A stretch of 32,775 nt of DNA from the NCBI GenBank assembly GCA_025350645.1, contig JANXXM010000056.1, positions 1 to 32,775 of the forward strand. Reading direction: 5' to 3'. This stretch comes from Ferruginibacter sp. Lineage in GTDB: Bacteria; Bacteroidota; Bacteroidia; Chitinophagales; Chitinophagaceae. Position 1 is the stretch's first letter. Each line of letters begins with the position of its first letter. Positions 25,138 through 32,775 of the stretch are shown here, in pieces. Under the pieces are notes generated by a model. That model was given only the letters and a program-made list of their open reading frames with translations. It did not search any database and had not been told where the DNA came from. The translations under genes were made by a program, and so were the position numbers.

Positions 25138-26490
25138 ATGCAACACAAAACTGCAATATTCCTGTTATTATTTTTCATCGTAAAAATTGCTTTTCCCCAA
25201 TCAGCAGCAACGCTACAGCAAAAAATATTACCTAATGAAAATAATGCTATACTTAACCCATGGCCTCCGCAGCCAACCCGACTTTGTCCACAACCCTATA
25301 AAATTGTTATCGTAGGATCTTCTACCGCTTATGGTACCGGGGCTACACCATTAGATAGTGCCTGGGCAAGAAAATTCAGACTTTATCTTTTGGAAGAGAA
25401 TTCAGCAGTTCAAGTAATAAATATTGCCACGCCTGGCCTCACTTCCTGGGATGTATCTCCCACCGGTACTGTAGTTCCGGCACCTTTTACCATAGATCCT
25501 GATCGCAACATAACCAAAGCACTTTCTCTTAACCCAGATGCTATAATACTTAACCTCCCATCAAATGATGTAGCCAGGGGAATATCGACTGCAAATATTC
25601 ATAATAATTTTATGAATATTGTAGGCGCAGCTACTGCACAAAATGTACCGGTATGGGTTACAACTACGCAGCCACGAAATGGGCTAAGCCCTGCCGAAGG
25701 TGTTTTACAGGCAGAACTAAGGGATTGGATAAACCTTACTTATGGTAACAAATCAGTAGACTTTTGGACGAACATAGCTAACCCGGATAATACTATTAAT
25801 CCTTTTTACAGCTTTGGTGATGGTGTACACCTTAATAATGAAGGTCACCACGTTTTATTTACAAGAATAATAGAAGAAAAAATATGGGATACTATATGCC
25901 GCAGAAAGGATATACCTCCTGTAGCCAGAGCAGGTAATGATACTACCATATTGATAGCATCTTTACCCATTACTTTAAATGGGTCATTATCTACAGATGC
26001 TGATGGCAGCATTACAGGATATAGCTGGCTTAAAATATCCGGCCCTGCTGGCGCCGGGGTACTTGCCAATGCAAATACTGCGGTGGCAACAGCTTCAACT
26101 TTTTCTGGAGGAATGTTTAAATATCAGCTAACGGTTACGGATAATATTGGCATTTCTTCAAAAGATACAATGATTGTAACTGTAAATAGTGTATTGGCAT
26201 TGGATGATCCCGATAGCCCTGCAAATATTAACGGGGAAACTAAGTCTCTTAAAGTTTTCCCTAATCCTGCTGCTGATGTTATTAATATAAAAATCCCTAA
26301 AGTATTTTTAAACAATTACAATATTACACTTAGCAATAGCATGGGTAATATTATTTTTAAAAAAACGGTAGAAAAAAATAGCGGAAATAATTTTGAAATA
26401 ATAGATATAAAAAACTTGGAAAGCGGTATGTATATTTTGCAGTTTCTGAGTAAGGAGAAAAAAGTTGTACGCAAGATAATTAAGCTTTAA
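25138..26490 (+). CDS. Secreted SGNH/GDSL hydrolase with PKD-like and T9SS sorting domains
   Basis: The 450-residue protein is probably an esterase or acetylhydrolase exported by the type IX secretion system. A signal peptide covers 1-21 (ending AFPQ). The SGNH domain (about 50-255) shows the nucleophile block IVGSSTAYGTG (S61), the block III-like NLPSNDVARG and the catalytic DGVHLNNEGH (Asp/His). A PKD-like beta-sandwich follows at about 262-347 (LSTDADGSITGYSWLKISGP). The C-terminal 85 residues are a T9SS type A sorting domain with VFPNPAADVINI and the ending SGMYILQFLSKEKKVVRKII, normally removed at the cell surface. Substrate is unknown. It shares the last two domains with the protein at 31350-32729. 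Confidence 0.9.
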   Translation: MQHKTAIFLLLFFIVKIAFPQSAATLQQKILPNENNAILNPWPPQPTRLCPQPYKIVIVGSSTAYGTGATPLDSAWARKFRLYLLEENSAVQVINIATPGLTSWDVSPTGTVVPAPFTIDPDRNITKALSLNPDAIILNLPSNDVARGISTANIHNNFMNIVGAATAQNVPVWVTTTQPRNGLSPAEGVLQAELRDWINLTYGNKSVDFWTNIANPDNTINPFYSFGDGVHLNNEGHHVLFTRIIEEKIWDTICRRKDIPPVARAGNDTTILIASLPITLNGSLSTDADGSITGYSWLKISGPAGAGVLANANTAVATASTFSGGMFKYQLTVTDNIGISSKDTMIVTVNSVLALDDPDSPANINGETKSLKVFPNPAADVINIKIPKVFLNNYNITLSNSMGNIIFKKTVEKNSGNNFEIIDIKNLESGMYILQFLSKEKKVVRKIIKL

Positions 26491-26534
26491 AAATATTTGT
26501 TCCCTGTTAAAATATTCTCTAAAGTAATACCTAT

Positions 26535-26583
26535 AAAACTATCAGTTTTGTACATCATCATTAATACTGCATTTCGTATTAAT
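26535..26583. other. Two adjacent hairpins between the SGNH and acyltransferase genes
   Basis: AAAACT/AGTTTT (26535-26540, 26544-26549) with a 3-nt loop, and ATTAATAC/GTATTAAT (26560-26567, 26576-26583) with an 8-nt loop. No T run follows the second, so a terminator or an operator for the acyltransferase gene are both possible. Confidence 0.35.
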
Positions 26584-26639
26584 ATCTTATTACAACGCTG
26601 TAGGTAATCTTACCAAAACGAAAACGCTCTGGCTTTTTA

Positions 26640-27806
26640 ATGGCAAACAAAAAACAATTAACTGTAAACAATTATTTCGAAAATCTGGATGGGCTTCGTT
26701 TTTTTTGTTTTTTATCTGTGTTTTTATTTCACAGCTTTCATAGTGATGATGCTGGAATTAAAGCATCCCCTTTATACCATTTTTTTAAAGTTATCCTTTT
26801 TGGAAATGGTTTTTTAGGTGTTAATTTCTTTTTCGTACTAAGCGGTTTTCTAATTACCTATCTCCTTATTAAAGAAAAAAAAGCTAATACTAATATTCAG
26901 ATTGTACGGTTTTGGATAAGGCGGATATTAAGAATATGGCCACTTTATTTTGCCTGTGTATTGTACGGCTTCGTAATTTTTCCTTACACAAAAATGCTTG
27001 CCGGGGCGGTGCCAAACGAAACAGCAAATATTTGGTATTATCTTGGCTTTATAAGCAATTTTGATTACATACACAAAGGATTGCCAGATGCTACAGGCCT
27101 GGGCGTATTATGGAGCGTATCTATAGAAGAACAGTTTTATCTGGTATGGCCTATTATACTTAGCTTTTTTGCAGTTAAAAAATTTTGGATACCTCTTTTA
27201 CTTATTCTCACCGGCAGCCTGGTTTTTAGGGCATTGAATGATGTGCCAATACTTCACGAAATGCATACTTTATCCTGTATTGGAGATATGGCACTGGGGG
27301 GCATGGGGGCATGGCTTATACTGGAATCTGGATATTTTAAAACTAAAATTGAAGTATTGCCTAAGTGGTTTATAATAACTATATATATTGCCTTTGCTTT
27401 TGTCTTTTTATACAGAGATGAATTTTTATTATCCAGTTACTGGCTTCGCATTTTTGAGAGACTTATCATTTCCGGCATTATGCTGATGATTATACTGGAG
27501 CAATGTTTTGCAAAAAATTCTTTTTATAAAATGAGCAGTTTTAAAATATCCAGCCGTCTCGGTTTAGTAACTTATGGTTTGTACTGTATCCATTTTATTA
27601 TCATTTCTATAATCGTAGGCATCACAAAAAAACTGGGTATTAACAGGCAGGTATGGCAGGTAGTTTTTATGGAGCCCGCAATTTCATTGCTCATAACAAT
27701 ACCCGTTTGTTTATTAAGTTATCATTATTTTGAAAAACCATTTTTAAAACTAAAAGAAAAATTTTCTTTTAAAAAGGAAATACCTGTTTTTGTGAAAACA
27801 GAATAA
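26640..27806 (+). CDS. OafA/YrhL-type membrane O-acyltransferase (acyltransferase family 3)
   Basis: Such enzymes move acetyl or other acyl groups onto sugars of surface polysaccharides. The 388-residue protein has about ten membrane helices. Family motifs are ENLDGLRFFCFLSVFLFHSF (14-33) with the conserved His, RFWIRRILRIWPLYF (about 89-103) with the Arg cluster, and WSVSIEEQFYLVWP (about 158-171). The C-terminus, HYFEKPFLKLKEKF, is the usual closing motif. There is no SGNH extension. It is the first of a plus-strand group of envelope-type genes, but a 195-bp gap separates it from the next one, so co-transcription is uncertain. The acceptor sugar is unknown. Confidence 0.93.
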   Translation: MANKKQLTVNNYFENLDGLRFFCFLSVFLFHSFHSDDAGIKASPLYHFFKVILFGNGFLGVNFFFVLSGFLITYLLIKEKKANTNIQIVRFWIRRILRIWPLYFACVLYGFVIFPYTKMLAGAVPNETANIWYYLGFISNFDYIHKGLPDATGLGVLWSVSIEEQFYLVWPIILSFFAVKKFWIPLLLILTGSLVFRALNDVPILHEMHTLSCIGDMALGGMGAWLILESGYFKTKIEVLPKWFIITIYIAFAFVFLYRDEFLLSSYWLRIFERLIISGIMLMIILEQCFAKNSFYKMSSFKISSRLGLVTYGLYCIHFIIISIIVGITKKLGINRQVWQVVFMEPAISLLITIPVCLLSYHYFEKPFLKLKEKFSFKKEIPVFVKTE

Positions 27807-27826
27807 TATTGTAATGATATCGTTAA

Positions 27827-27886
27827 GCTAAGGGTTGCTGTGCCGATAGCTCGTGCGTTGAGCCGCGGTGGATGTACACACTCGCC
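27827..27886. other. Short GC-rich island in an AT-rich gap, possible dispersed repeat
   Basis: In the 195-bp gap 27807-28001 this 60-bp stretch has about 37 G or C (my count), far above its surroundings. On the minus strand it reads GECVHPPRLNARAIGTATLS, in a frame that continues into the antisense of the acyltransferase. I know of no gene here; a small repeat unit is a guess. Confidence 0.3.
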
Positions 27887-28001
27887 AATATTTATTTTAA
27901 TTAGCATAACAAAATACTATTACAGCAGAGTTTATTTTATGTAAATATATTTTTTAGACATTGATTATATTTAGTCTATATTAATTTAAATTAATTATTG
28001 A

Positions 28002-28649
28002 ATGCAAACAGAACTAAACAATAAACAAATAATCAATTTCTTAAAAAAAACGTACAAGAGTGCAGGTTTTGTTGATAGCCTTAAAATAAAATATCGTTCT
28101 CTGATATGCCCTTTTATAAGCCTTATAAAAATGGTGCAGCCGGGGCAAAAAATAGGAGATGTTGGCTGTGGCTCCGGTCAGTTTCTTTTATTGGTTAGCG
28201 AATTTGCACAACCTTCTTATTTATATGGTATAGAAGTAAGTAAAAAATTAATTGATAATGCTAAAAATTTATTTTCCAGCAGGTCGCAAAATAGTTTCTT
28301 TGCAGAATATGATGGTACTCATTTTCCGGAACAGCTAGGTGAAATGGATATTATTTTTTTGATAGATGTGCTGCATCATGTACCAAAAAAAATGCAGGAA
28401 AATTTTATAAAGAATCTTACAAACTCAATGAAACCCGGCGCCACACTTATTTTAAAAGATATAAACGGCGCCAGTGGGCTGGTATATTTTAATAAATTAC
28501 ACGATATGATTTTTGCCGGCGAAATAGGCAATGAAATGAGCATAACTAAAGCCGCAGATCTTTTAAAGGCAAACGGTCTTACCATTACAGAACAAGAAAA
28601 AAGAAACATGTATGTTTACCCCCACTACAGCATTGTCGCAAAAAAATAA
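28002..28649 (+). CDS. Class I SAM-dependent methyltransferase
   Basis: The 215-residue protein has the Rossmann-like SAM-binding core: motif I is IGDVGCGSGQFLLL (about 51-64), the acidic end of strand 2 is in YGIEVSKKL (about 77-85), and motif IV is FLIDVLHHVPKK (about 116-127). KPGATLILKDING (about 142-154) is the usual post-motif strand. It is a small-molecule or lipid-type methyltransferase, with no DNA or RNA recognition domain. Substrate is unknown. The next gene starts 38 bp before its stop, so the two are coupled and may act on the same surface glycan or lipid-linked product. Confidence 0.85.
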   Translation: MQTELNNKQIINFLKKTYKSAGFVDSLKIKYRSLICPFISLIKMVQPGQKIGDVGCGSGQFLLLVSEFAQPSYLYGIEVSKKLIDNAKNLFSSRSQNSFFAEYDGTHFPEQLGEMDIIFLIDVLHHVPKKMQENFIKNLTNSMKPGATLILKDINGASGLVYFNKLHDMIFAGEIGNEMSITKAADLLKANGLTITEQEKRNMYVYPHYSIVAKK

Positions 28650-29760
28650 TCAGATAGCCAAATGGTTTTTATGTTTTTGCTTCGCCCTTCTTTCTATTTT
28701 TCCTGTTTACAGAAATTTTTATTACAGTAACGGATTGCTTACTTATGAAAGACATAAAGCTGTAATAGAAAAAAGATCTGAGTATTTTAACCCCTGGCAA
28801 TACCGCATTCTTTGTCCATATACAGTAGAGGCGTTGGTAAAGTTATATAGTATTACTGTAGATAAAATTTATCCAGTTGAGCAAAAAATGCATTTTTCTA
28901 TACAAAGCACCAGTGGCACTACAAACGAAACAGATGAGTTTGTAAAGCTTATGCAAACTCCTGGTGCCATACAGTATATGATAGTGTTTATTTTCTTTAG
29001 GTTTACCGAACACTTTTTTATTTTTTTTCTTGCGTGGCGTTTATGGAGTTATTTTGTAAAAAGTAAGTGGCTCATTTTTTTAGGAATTAATTTTTTAGCA
29101 CTCGCTCTGGGCAATGCAGTTGCCGTAGCAGATCTTTCTTTTAATACCTACATGGATATTATTTTTTACCTCACTACAGCTAATATTATTGTATATAAAA
29201 AAAATTATTTATGGCTGGTGCCCATTACAGTTTTAGCTTCCCTTAATCGGGAAACTAGCATATTAATTCCGGCCTTGTATTTTGTTTCACAAACAGATTT
29301 TACCCATTTTAAATTGAGCAAAGCTTTTTGGAAATCGATCATTTTTCCACCTGCAAAAATATGGTGGTTCACTATTTTTTTATATGTACTTTTCTTTGCT
29401 GTGTTCATAAGTTTGCGAATATATTTTGGCTATAAACCACAGCAGGTATTTAAAGTGCCCGCAGGATTGCCTATGCTAAAACTTAATTTTTTTAGTGCAG
29501 TAGGTGTAAAAGCGTTTATGGAATTACTGGGTACTTTTGCAGTAATACCTTTAATTATTTTATATACATTTAAAAGAATGCCTTACCTTTTAAAAAAGTG
29601 GTTTTTGTTTATTGTACCCATTTGGTTTGCTGTTCATTTTGTATCTGTAGTGGCATATCAAACGAGGCTTTTTTTAGTACCACTTGCCATGATAATGATA
29701 CCAATGCTTTTATGGCTCATAGAAAATGAAATAAAAAATAACATTGAAACGCCAAACTAA
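28612..29760 (+). CDS. Polytopic membrane protein, possibly GT-C-like glycosyltransferase
   Basis: I do not recognise a named family. The 382-residue protein has about eight or nine hydrophobic segments. Between the first two, a periplasmic-type loop carries FNPWQYRILCPYTVEALVKLY (about 57-77). A later NRETSILIPALYFV segment (about 211-224) follows a membrane helix. Both motif types appear in predicted GT-C-fold sugar transferases that use polyprenyl-phosphate sugars. That would suit the downstream genes for a polyprenyl-phosphate donor, but it is inference. The ATG start overlaps the methyltransferase by 38 bp. An in-frame TTG at 28633 is an alternative. Confidence 0.65.
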   Translation: MFTPTTALSQKNNQIAKWFLCFCFALLSIFPVYRNFYYSNGLLTYERHKAVIEKRSEYFNPWQYRILCPYTVEALVKLYSITVDKIYPVEQKMHFSIQSTSGTTNETDEFVKLMQTPGAIQYMIVFIFFRFTEHFFIFFLAWRLWSYFVKSKWLIFLGINFLALALGNAVAVADLSFNTYMDIIFYLTTANIIVYKKNYLWLVPITVLASLNRETSILIPALYFVSQTDFTHFKLSKAFWKSIIFPPAKIWWFTIFLYVLFFAVFISLRIYFGYKPQQVFKVPAGLPMLKLNFFSAVGVKAFMELLGTFAVIPLIILYTFKRMPYLLKKWFLFIVPIWFAVHFVSVVAYQTRLFLVPLAMIMIPMLLWLIENEIKNNIETPN

Positions 29761-29781
29761 TAATGTATACCTTAACTGTTT

Positions 29782-30669
29782 ATGAAAAATTATATTAAAC
29801 TCATCAGACCAAAAGACTGGGCAAAAAATCTTTTTTTATTTATCCCAGTTTTTTTTGCGGGGCAATTTTTTAATACTGCAGTATTGTTGCAGTTATTTGG
29901 CGGCTTCGTTTGTTTTAGTTTGGTAGCAAGCAGTATCTATATTATAAACGACTATAAAGATATTGAAGATGATAAAAAGCACCCAGTAAAAAAATTCCGT
30001 CCATTGGCTTCGGGTGTTGTAAATAAAACAATTGCAATCGTTATGGCCATTTCTTTTTTGGTGCTCGGCTTTGTGGGTGCATGGTTTATACGAGATAAAT
30101 TTATGTTTGTACTGGCTATTTATTTTGGCCTTAATCTTTGTTACACATTTGGCCTTAAAAATATTCCTATACTGGATATTATTATTATTGCTATAGGCTT
30201 TGTTTTAAGAATAAAGGCAGGTTCTATTATAGCTAAAATTGCATTGAGTGAATGGCTGGTTATTATGGTTTTTCTATTGGCGTTATTTATGGCAATTGCA
30301 AAAAGACGGGATGATGTTTTGCTAAAACTTTCTTCCGGCGATGATATGCGCAAAGCTGTAAAAGGGTATAATCTTGATTTTATAAATACTGCCTTATCCC
30401 TTATCTGTGCTGTTATAATAGTAGCTTATTTTATGTATGCAACCTCCCCGGAAACCGTAAATCGCCTCCAAACTTATCGCTTATATTATACCTGTTTGTT
30501 TGTATTGGCAGGTATTTTCCGTTATCTACAGCTTATTTATGTGCAGGCAGATTCTCAGTCTCCTACAAAAATTTTATACAAAGACAGGTTTATTCAAATA
30601 ACCATTCTTTTATGGATCATCAGTTTTTATATTATTCTCTATTCAAAAGATATTACTGTTTTTAAATAA
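29782..30669 (+). CDS. UbiA-family polyprenyl-phosphate phosphoribosyltransferase-like protein
   Basis: The protein probably transfers phosphoribose from PRPP to a polyprenyl phosphate in the inner membrane, the first step to polyprenyl-phosphate ribose or arabinose. The 295-residue protein has about eight to nine membrane helices. The UbiA signature NDYKDIEDD (56-64) is followed by KHPVKKFRPLASG (66-78). This KHPxKxxRPxASG form is typical of decaprenyl-phosphate phosphoribosyltransferases (Rv3806c type), not of quinone or heme prenyltransferases. A second acidic site is expected around YKDRFIQI near the C-terminus. The HAD phosphatase gene begins 6 bp downstream, which fits removal of the 5-phosphate. 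DprE1/DprE2 epimerase genes are not in the window. Confidence 0.85.
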   Translation: MKNYIKLIRPKDWAKNLFLFIPVFFAGQFFNTAVLLQLFGGFVCFSLVASSIYIINDYKDIEDDKKHPVKKFRPLASGVVNKTIAIVMAISFLVLGFVGAWFIRDKFMFVLAIYFGLNLCYTFGLKNIPILDIIIIAIGFVLRIKAGSIIAKIALSEWLVIMVFLLALFMAIAKRRDDVLLKLSSGDDMRKAVKGYNLDFINTALSLICAVIIVAYFMYATSPETVNRLQTYRLYYTCLFVLAGIFRYLQLIYVQADSQSPTKILYKDRFIQITILLWIISFYIILYSKDITVFK

Positions 30670-30675
30670 ATTATT

Positions 30676-31272
30676 TTGAAAAAAGATATTGCCTTTTTTG
30701 ATTTTGATGGTACCATTACTACAAAAGATACCATGCTGGAGTTTGCAAAATATTGCCATACAGCTACCCATTACTGGTTAGGCATGGCGCTTATTTCGCC
30801 CTGGCTTGTTGGTATAAAAATGGGGCTGGTAAGTAAAGAAAAAGCTAAAGAAAAATTTATCACTTATTTTTTTAGCAATACAAGCATACAAAAATTTAAT
30901 AACGATTGTACTTCATTTACAAATGAAGTAATACCACATTTAATAAAAGCAGATGCGCTGCAGGCTATAAAAAAATTTCAGTCAGAAAATACGGAAGTAG
31001 TTATAGTATCAGCATCTGCAGAAAACTGGGTAGCACCTTGGTGTGTACAGCAAAATATCGGGTTTTTATGTACGAAGCTGGAAGTAAAAGAAAATAAAAT
31101 TACTGGAAAACTTATGGGACAAAACTGCAATGGTCTTGAAAAAGCAAACCGTATCAAACAACAATTTGATACGGCTTCTTACGAAAATATTTATTGCTAT
31201 GGTGATACTGATGGAGATAAACCAATGTTGCAATTGGCTACTCACCCATATTACAGATTATTTGTACGATAA
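30676..31272 (+). CDS. HAD-superfamily IB phosphatase (SerB-like)
   Basis: The 198-residue protein has the HAD motifs: DFDGT (9-13, nucleophile D9 and acid D11), VIVSASAENWV (motif II Ser, about 112-122), a Lys in motif III (KLEVKENKITGK region, about 135-146) and GDTDGDKPML (176-185, motif IV). The helical cap lies between motifs I and II, as in subfamily IB. The start is TTG, chosen because it is 6 bp after ubiA and gives the normal MKKDIAFFDFDGT opening. By its position it likely dephosphorylates the polyprenyl-phosphate-5-phosphoribose made by the UbiA-type enzyme. HAD and UbiA domains are fused into one protein in some other bacteria. A phosphoserine phosphatase role is possible but not favoured. 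Confidence 0.88.
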   Translation: MKKDIAFFDFDGTITTKDTMLEFAKYCHTATHYWLGMALISPWLVGIKMGLVSKEKAKEKFITYFFSNTSIQKFNNDCTSFTNEVIPHLIKADALQAIKKFQSENTEVVIVSASAENWVAPWCVQQNIGFLCTKLEVKENKITGKLMGQNCNGLEKANRIKQQFDTASYENIYCYGDTDGDKPMLQLATHPYYRLFVR

Positions 31273-31349
31273 AATATATCTCGTTTTATTTTCACTTTTG
31301 TTAACCATATTTTCATAAAGCATCTCCAAAAATTATTTTAAAAACTACA

Positions 31350-32729
31350 TTATAATTTGATGATTTTTCTTATCAGCTTTTGATCTTTTGTAAAAAACTG
31401 TAAGGTGTAAACGCCTTTTTGAAAATGCTTAATATTTATCACTTCTGTAAAAGCTTCTCTGCCTCTGTTTACAGATTTTTTCATCATTATATTTCCATAT
31501 TCATCTGTTATACTTATAGAATATACATCAGCATATTCTTTTGGAATTTTTAAATTAATGAAGTCACTAGCAGGATTGGGGTAAAGTACCAAAGCTTTAT
31601 TTCTTCTAATGGTTTCAGCAACGGCAGGGTTATCATCCAAAGCTAATACACCCGCAACCATTACATCTACAGTATCTTTTGAAACCGCACCTGCATTATC
31701 TGTAACTTTAAATTCATACAAATAATCGCCTTGCACCAGGTTGGATATACTGGCTTGTGTAGTAGTGGCATTTGTTAGTATTCCTGTTGCAGGGCCAGCA
31801 ATTTTTGTCCATAGATAGGAGGCAATACTTCCATCAAGATCAGAAGCAGTTCCATCTAAAGATGCAGAACTCATTGGAGGTATAACTGTTTTATCTGTAC
31901 CTGCATTTACAAGTGGCGGAATGTTTACCCTTGATTGTCTTGCCAGCCACTGGTACATATTTTGGCTTACACCACCTAGCATAAAATTTACAGGTGTTGT
32001 GCCTTGTCCTCCATAAAACTGGTTCCAGCAGCAATGTCCGCCACCACCAAAATTTGTTTGTACATAAATGGCGGAGTTAGCCACAGTCGAATTCATTCTG
32101 TTAACCCTGGTCGGCATTCCCCGGTTGTCGTTAGCTTGTTCAAATCCTAATAATTTTCCACCCGTTGCTGCAAAATTATCAAAGAGATTTGGGTAGGGAG
32201 AATTATCGTCTGGTATTACTCCTTCTACTTCTACTACAGCAGCTATTTGCGAAGCATAAGTATAAGGTCCACCGTAAGCATCACCCGTTACAAAAGTAGT
32301 GCTGCACCAACCACCATGTGATAAACCTGTAAGATAAAGCCTGTTATTATCTACTCTATATGCAGATTTGATGAGTTGAATTTTAGAATTTATAAGGGAT
32401 TCTGGCGGATAAGCTGCTGGCGGTTGAATACTGATTACAATAAATTCAACCGTGTTGCTGTTTACCAACACATTCCCATTCCATCCCTGGGATATATAAG
32501 CACCGGGTCCATTGGATATTAATGCTGCAGGGTTTGTACCTACTTCCCCCAGACCCGGAAAAAAAATAATAGTGGGATAATTAACAGATGTATTAGCATA
32601 GTTTGCGGGTAAATGAACATAAGCATTCCATCCACCAATTTGAGTGAGGGTTTGTTGAGATCTCGAAATAGTAGCAAATAATAAAAAAAATGAAAATAAG
32701 AATACTTTTGGTAAAAAATTTTTACACAT
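31350..32729 (-). CDS. Secreted alpha/beta-hydrolase with PKD-like and T9SS sorting domains
   Basis: The 459-residue protein is probably a surface-released esterase. A signal peptide covers about 1-24 (ending SRSQQ). The N-terminal domain (about 30-270) has the alpha/beta-hydrolase features PTIIFFPGLGEVG (oxyanion region, about 52-64) and LTGLSHGGWCST (nucleophile Ser in G-x-S-x-G), with a likely catalytic His in GGGHCCWNQFY. It resembles polyhydroxybutyrate-depolymerase or feruloyl-esterase-like proteins. A PKD-like domain follows at about 274-360, then a T9SS type A sorting domain with LYPNPASDFINLKIPKEY and the ending KGVYTLQFFTKDQKLIRKII. It converges with the HAD gene; 31273-31349 holds no feature. 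Confidence 0.88.
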   Translation of the reverse strand: MCKNFLPKVFLFSFFLLFATISRSQQTLTQIGGWNAYVHLPANYANTSVNYPTIIFFPGLGEVGTNPAALISNGPGAYISQGWNGNVLVNSNTVEFIVISIQPPAAYPPESLINSKIQLIKSAYRVDNNRLYLTGLSHGGWCSTTFVTGDAYGGPYTYASQIAAVVEVEGVIPDDNSPYPNLFDNFAATGGKLLGFEQANDNRGMPTRVNRMNSTVANSAIYVQTNFGGGGHCCWNQFYGGQGTTPVNFMLGGVSQNMYQWLARQSRVNIPPLVNAGTDKTVIPPMSSASLDGTASDLDGSIASYLWTKIAGPATGILTNATTTQASISNLVQGDYLYEFKVTDNAGAVSKDTVDVMVAGVLALDDNPAVAETIRRNKALVLYPNPASDFINLKIPKEYADVYSISITDEYGNIMMKKSVNRGREAFTEVINIKHFQKGVYTLQFFTKDQKLIRKIIKL

Positions 32730-32775
32730 GGCTGAGGTTTTAAATAATGGATATTGGTTATAACACGTAATAAAA

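Noticed and set aside
27725-27907. 60-codon minus-strand frame across the acyltransferase end
   Set aside because: Half of it is antisense to the acyltransferase; the rest is the GC-rich island, reported as a possible repeat rather than a gene.
1-32775. CRISPR arrays, tRNA or rRNA genes other than tmRNA
   Set aside because: No regularly spaced direct repeats or tRNA/rRNA signatures were seen on reading the window; a dedicated scan was not possible.

Overview
The window looks like chromosomal DNA from a Bacteroidota bacterium, probably of the order Chitinophagales (the order is inference). Supporting signs are the low GC content, promoters of the TTG-N19-TAnnTTTG type (a full match lies before prfC), two secreted proteins with type IX secretion C-terminal domains, a tmRNA whose tag reads GNTQYAMAA, and the lack of Shine-Dalgarno sequences.

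Layout. 1-238 is the 5' part of tmRNA (ssrA) on the minus strand, running off the left edge. After an almost empty stretch come queA (with a structured leader), a TPR lipid/periplasm-type protein, dnaG (+), prfC, gdhA and a ccmD/ccmC pair. 9.8-16.6 kb is an outer-membrane biogenesis block: an OstA/LptA-like protein, an MCE (MlaD-like) protein and an N-acetylmuramoyl-L-alanine amidase on the minus strand, with lptD diverging from them. plsC and ung follow. An intact IS1380-family insertion sequence (18390-19793) sits between TTAA repeats, beside a decayed gene end. An AraC-MGMT fusion (Ada-like) follows.

21.2-24.9 kb is the most interesting part: a compact three-gene RiPP locus on the plus strand. 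It has a 103-residue precursor with 12 cysteines in its C-terminal half, mostly in a CxxC ladder, then a terminator-like hairpin. The enzymes are a fused RRE/E1-like/YcaO cyclodehydratase and a SagB-type FMN dehydrogenase. Together they should turn Cys residues into thiazolines and then thiazoles (linear azole-containing peptide, TOMM class). No exporter, protease or immunity gene is next to it, so its export and role are open.

25.1-32.7 kb is an envelope/secretion region. Two T9SS cargo hydrolases (SGNH and alpha/beta) with similar PKD-like and C-terminal sorting domains flank a group of surface-glycan-type genes: an OafA-like acyltransferase, a SAM methyltransferase, a polytopic GT-C-like protein, a UbiA-family polyprenyl-phosphate phosphoribosyltransferase and a HAD-IB phosphatase. 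The last two probably act in succession to make a polyprenyl-phosphate pentose donor.
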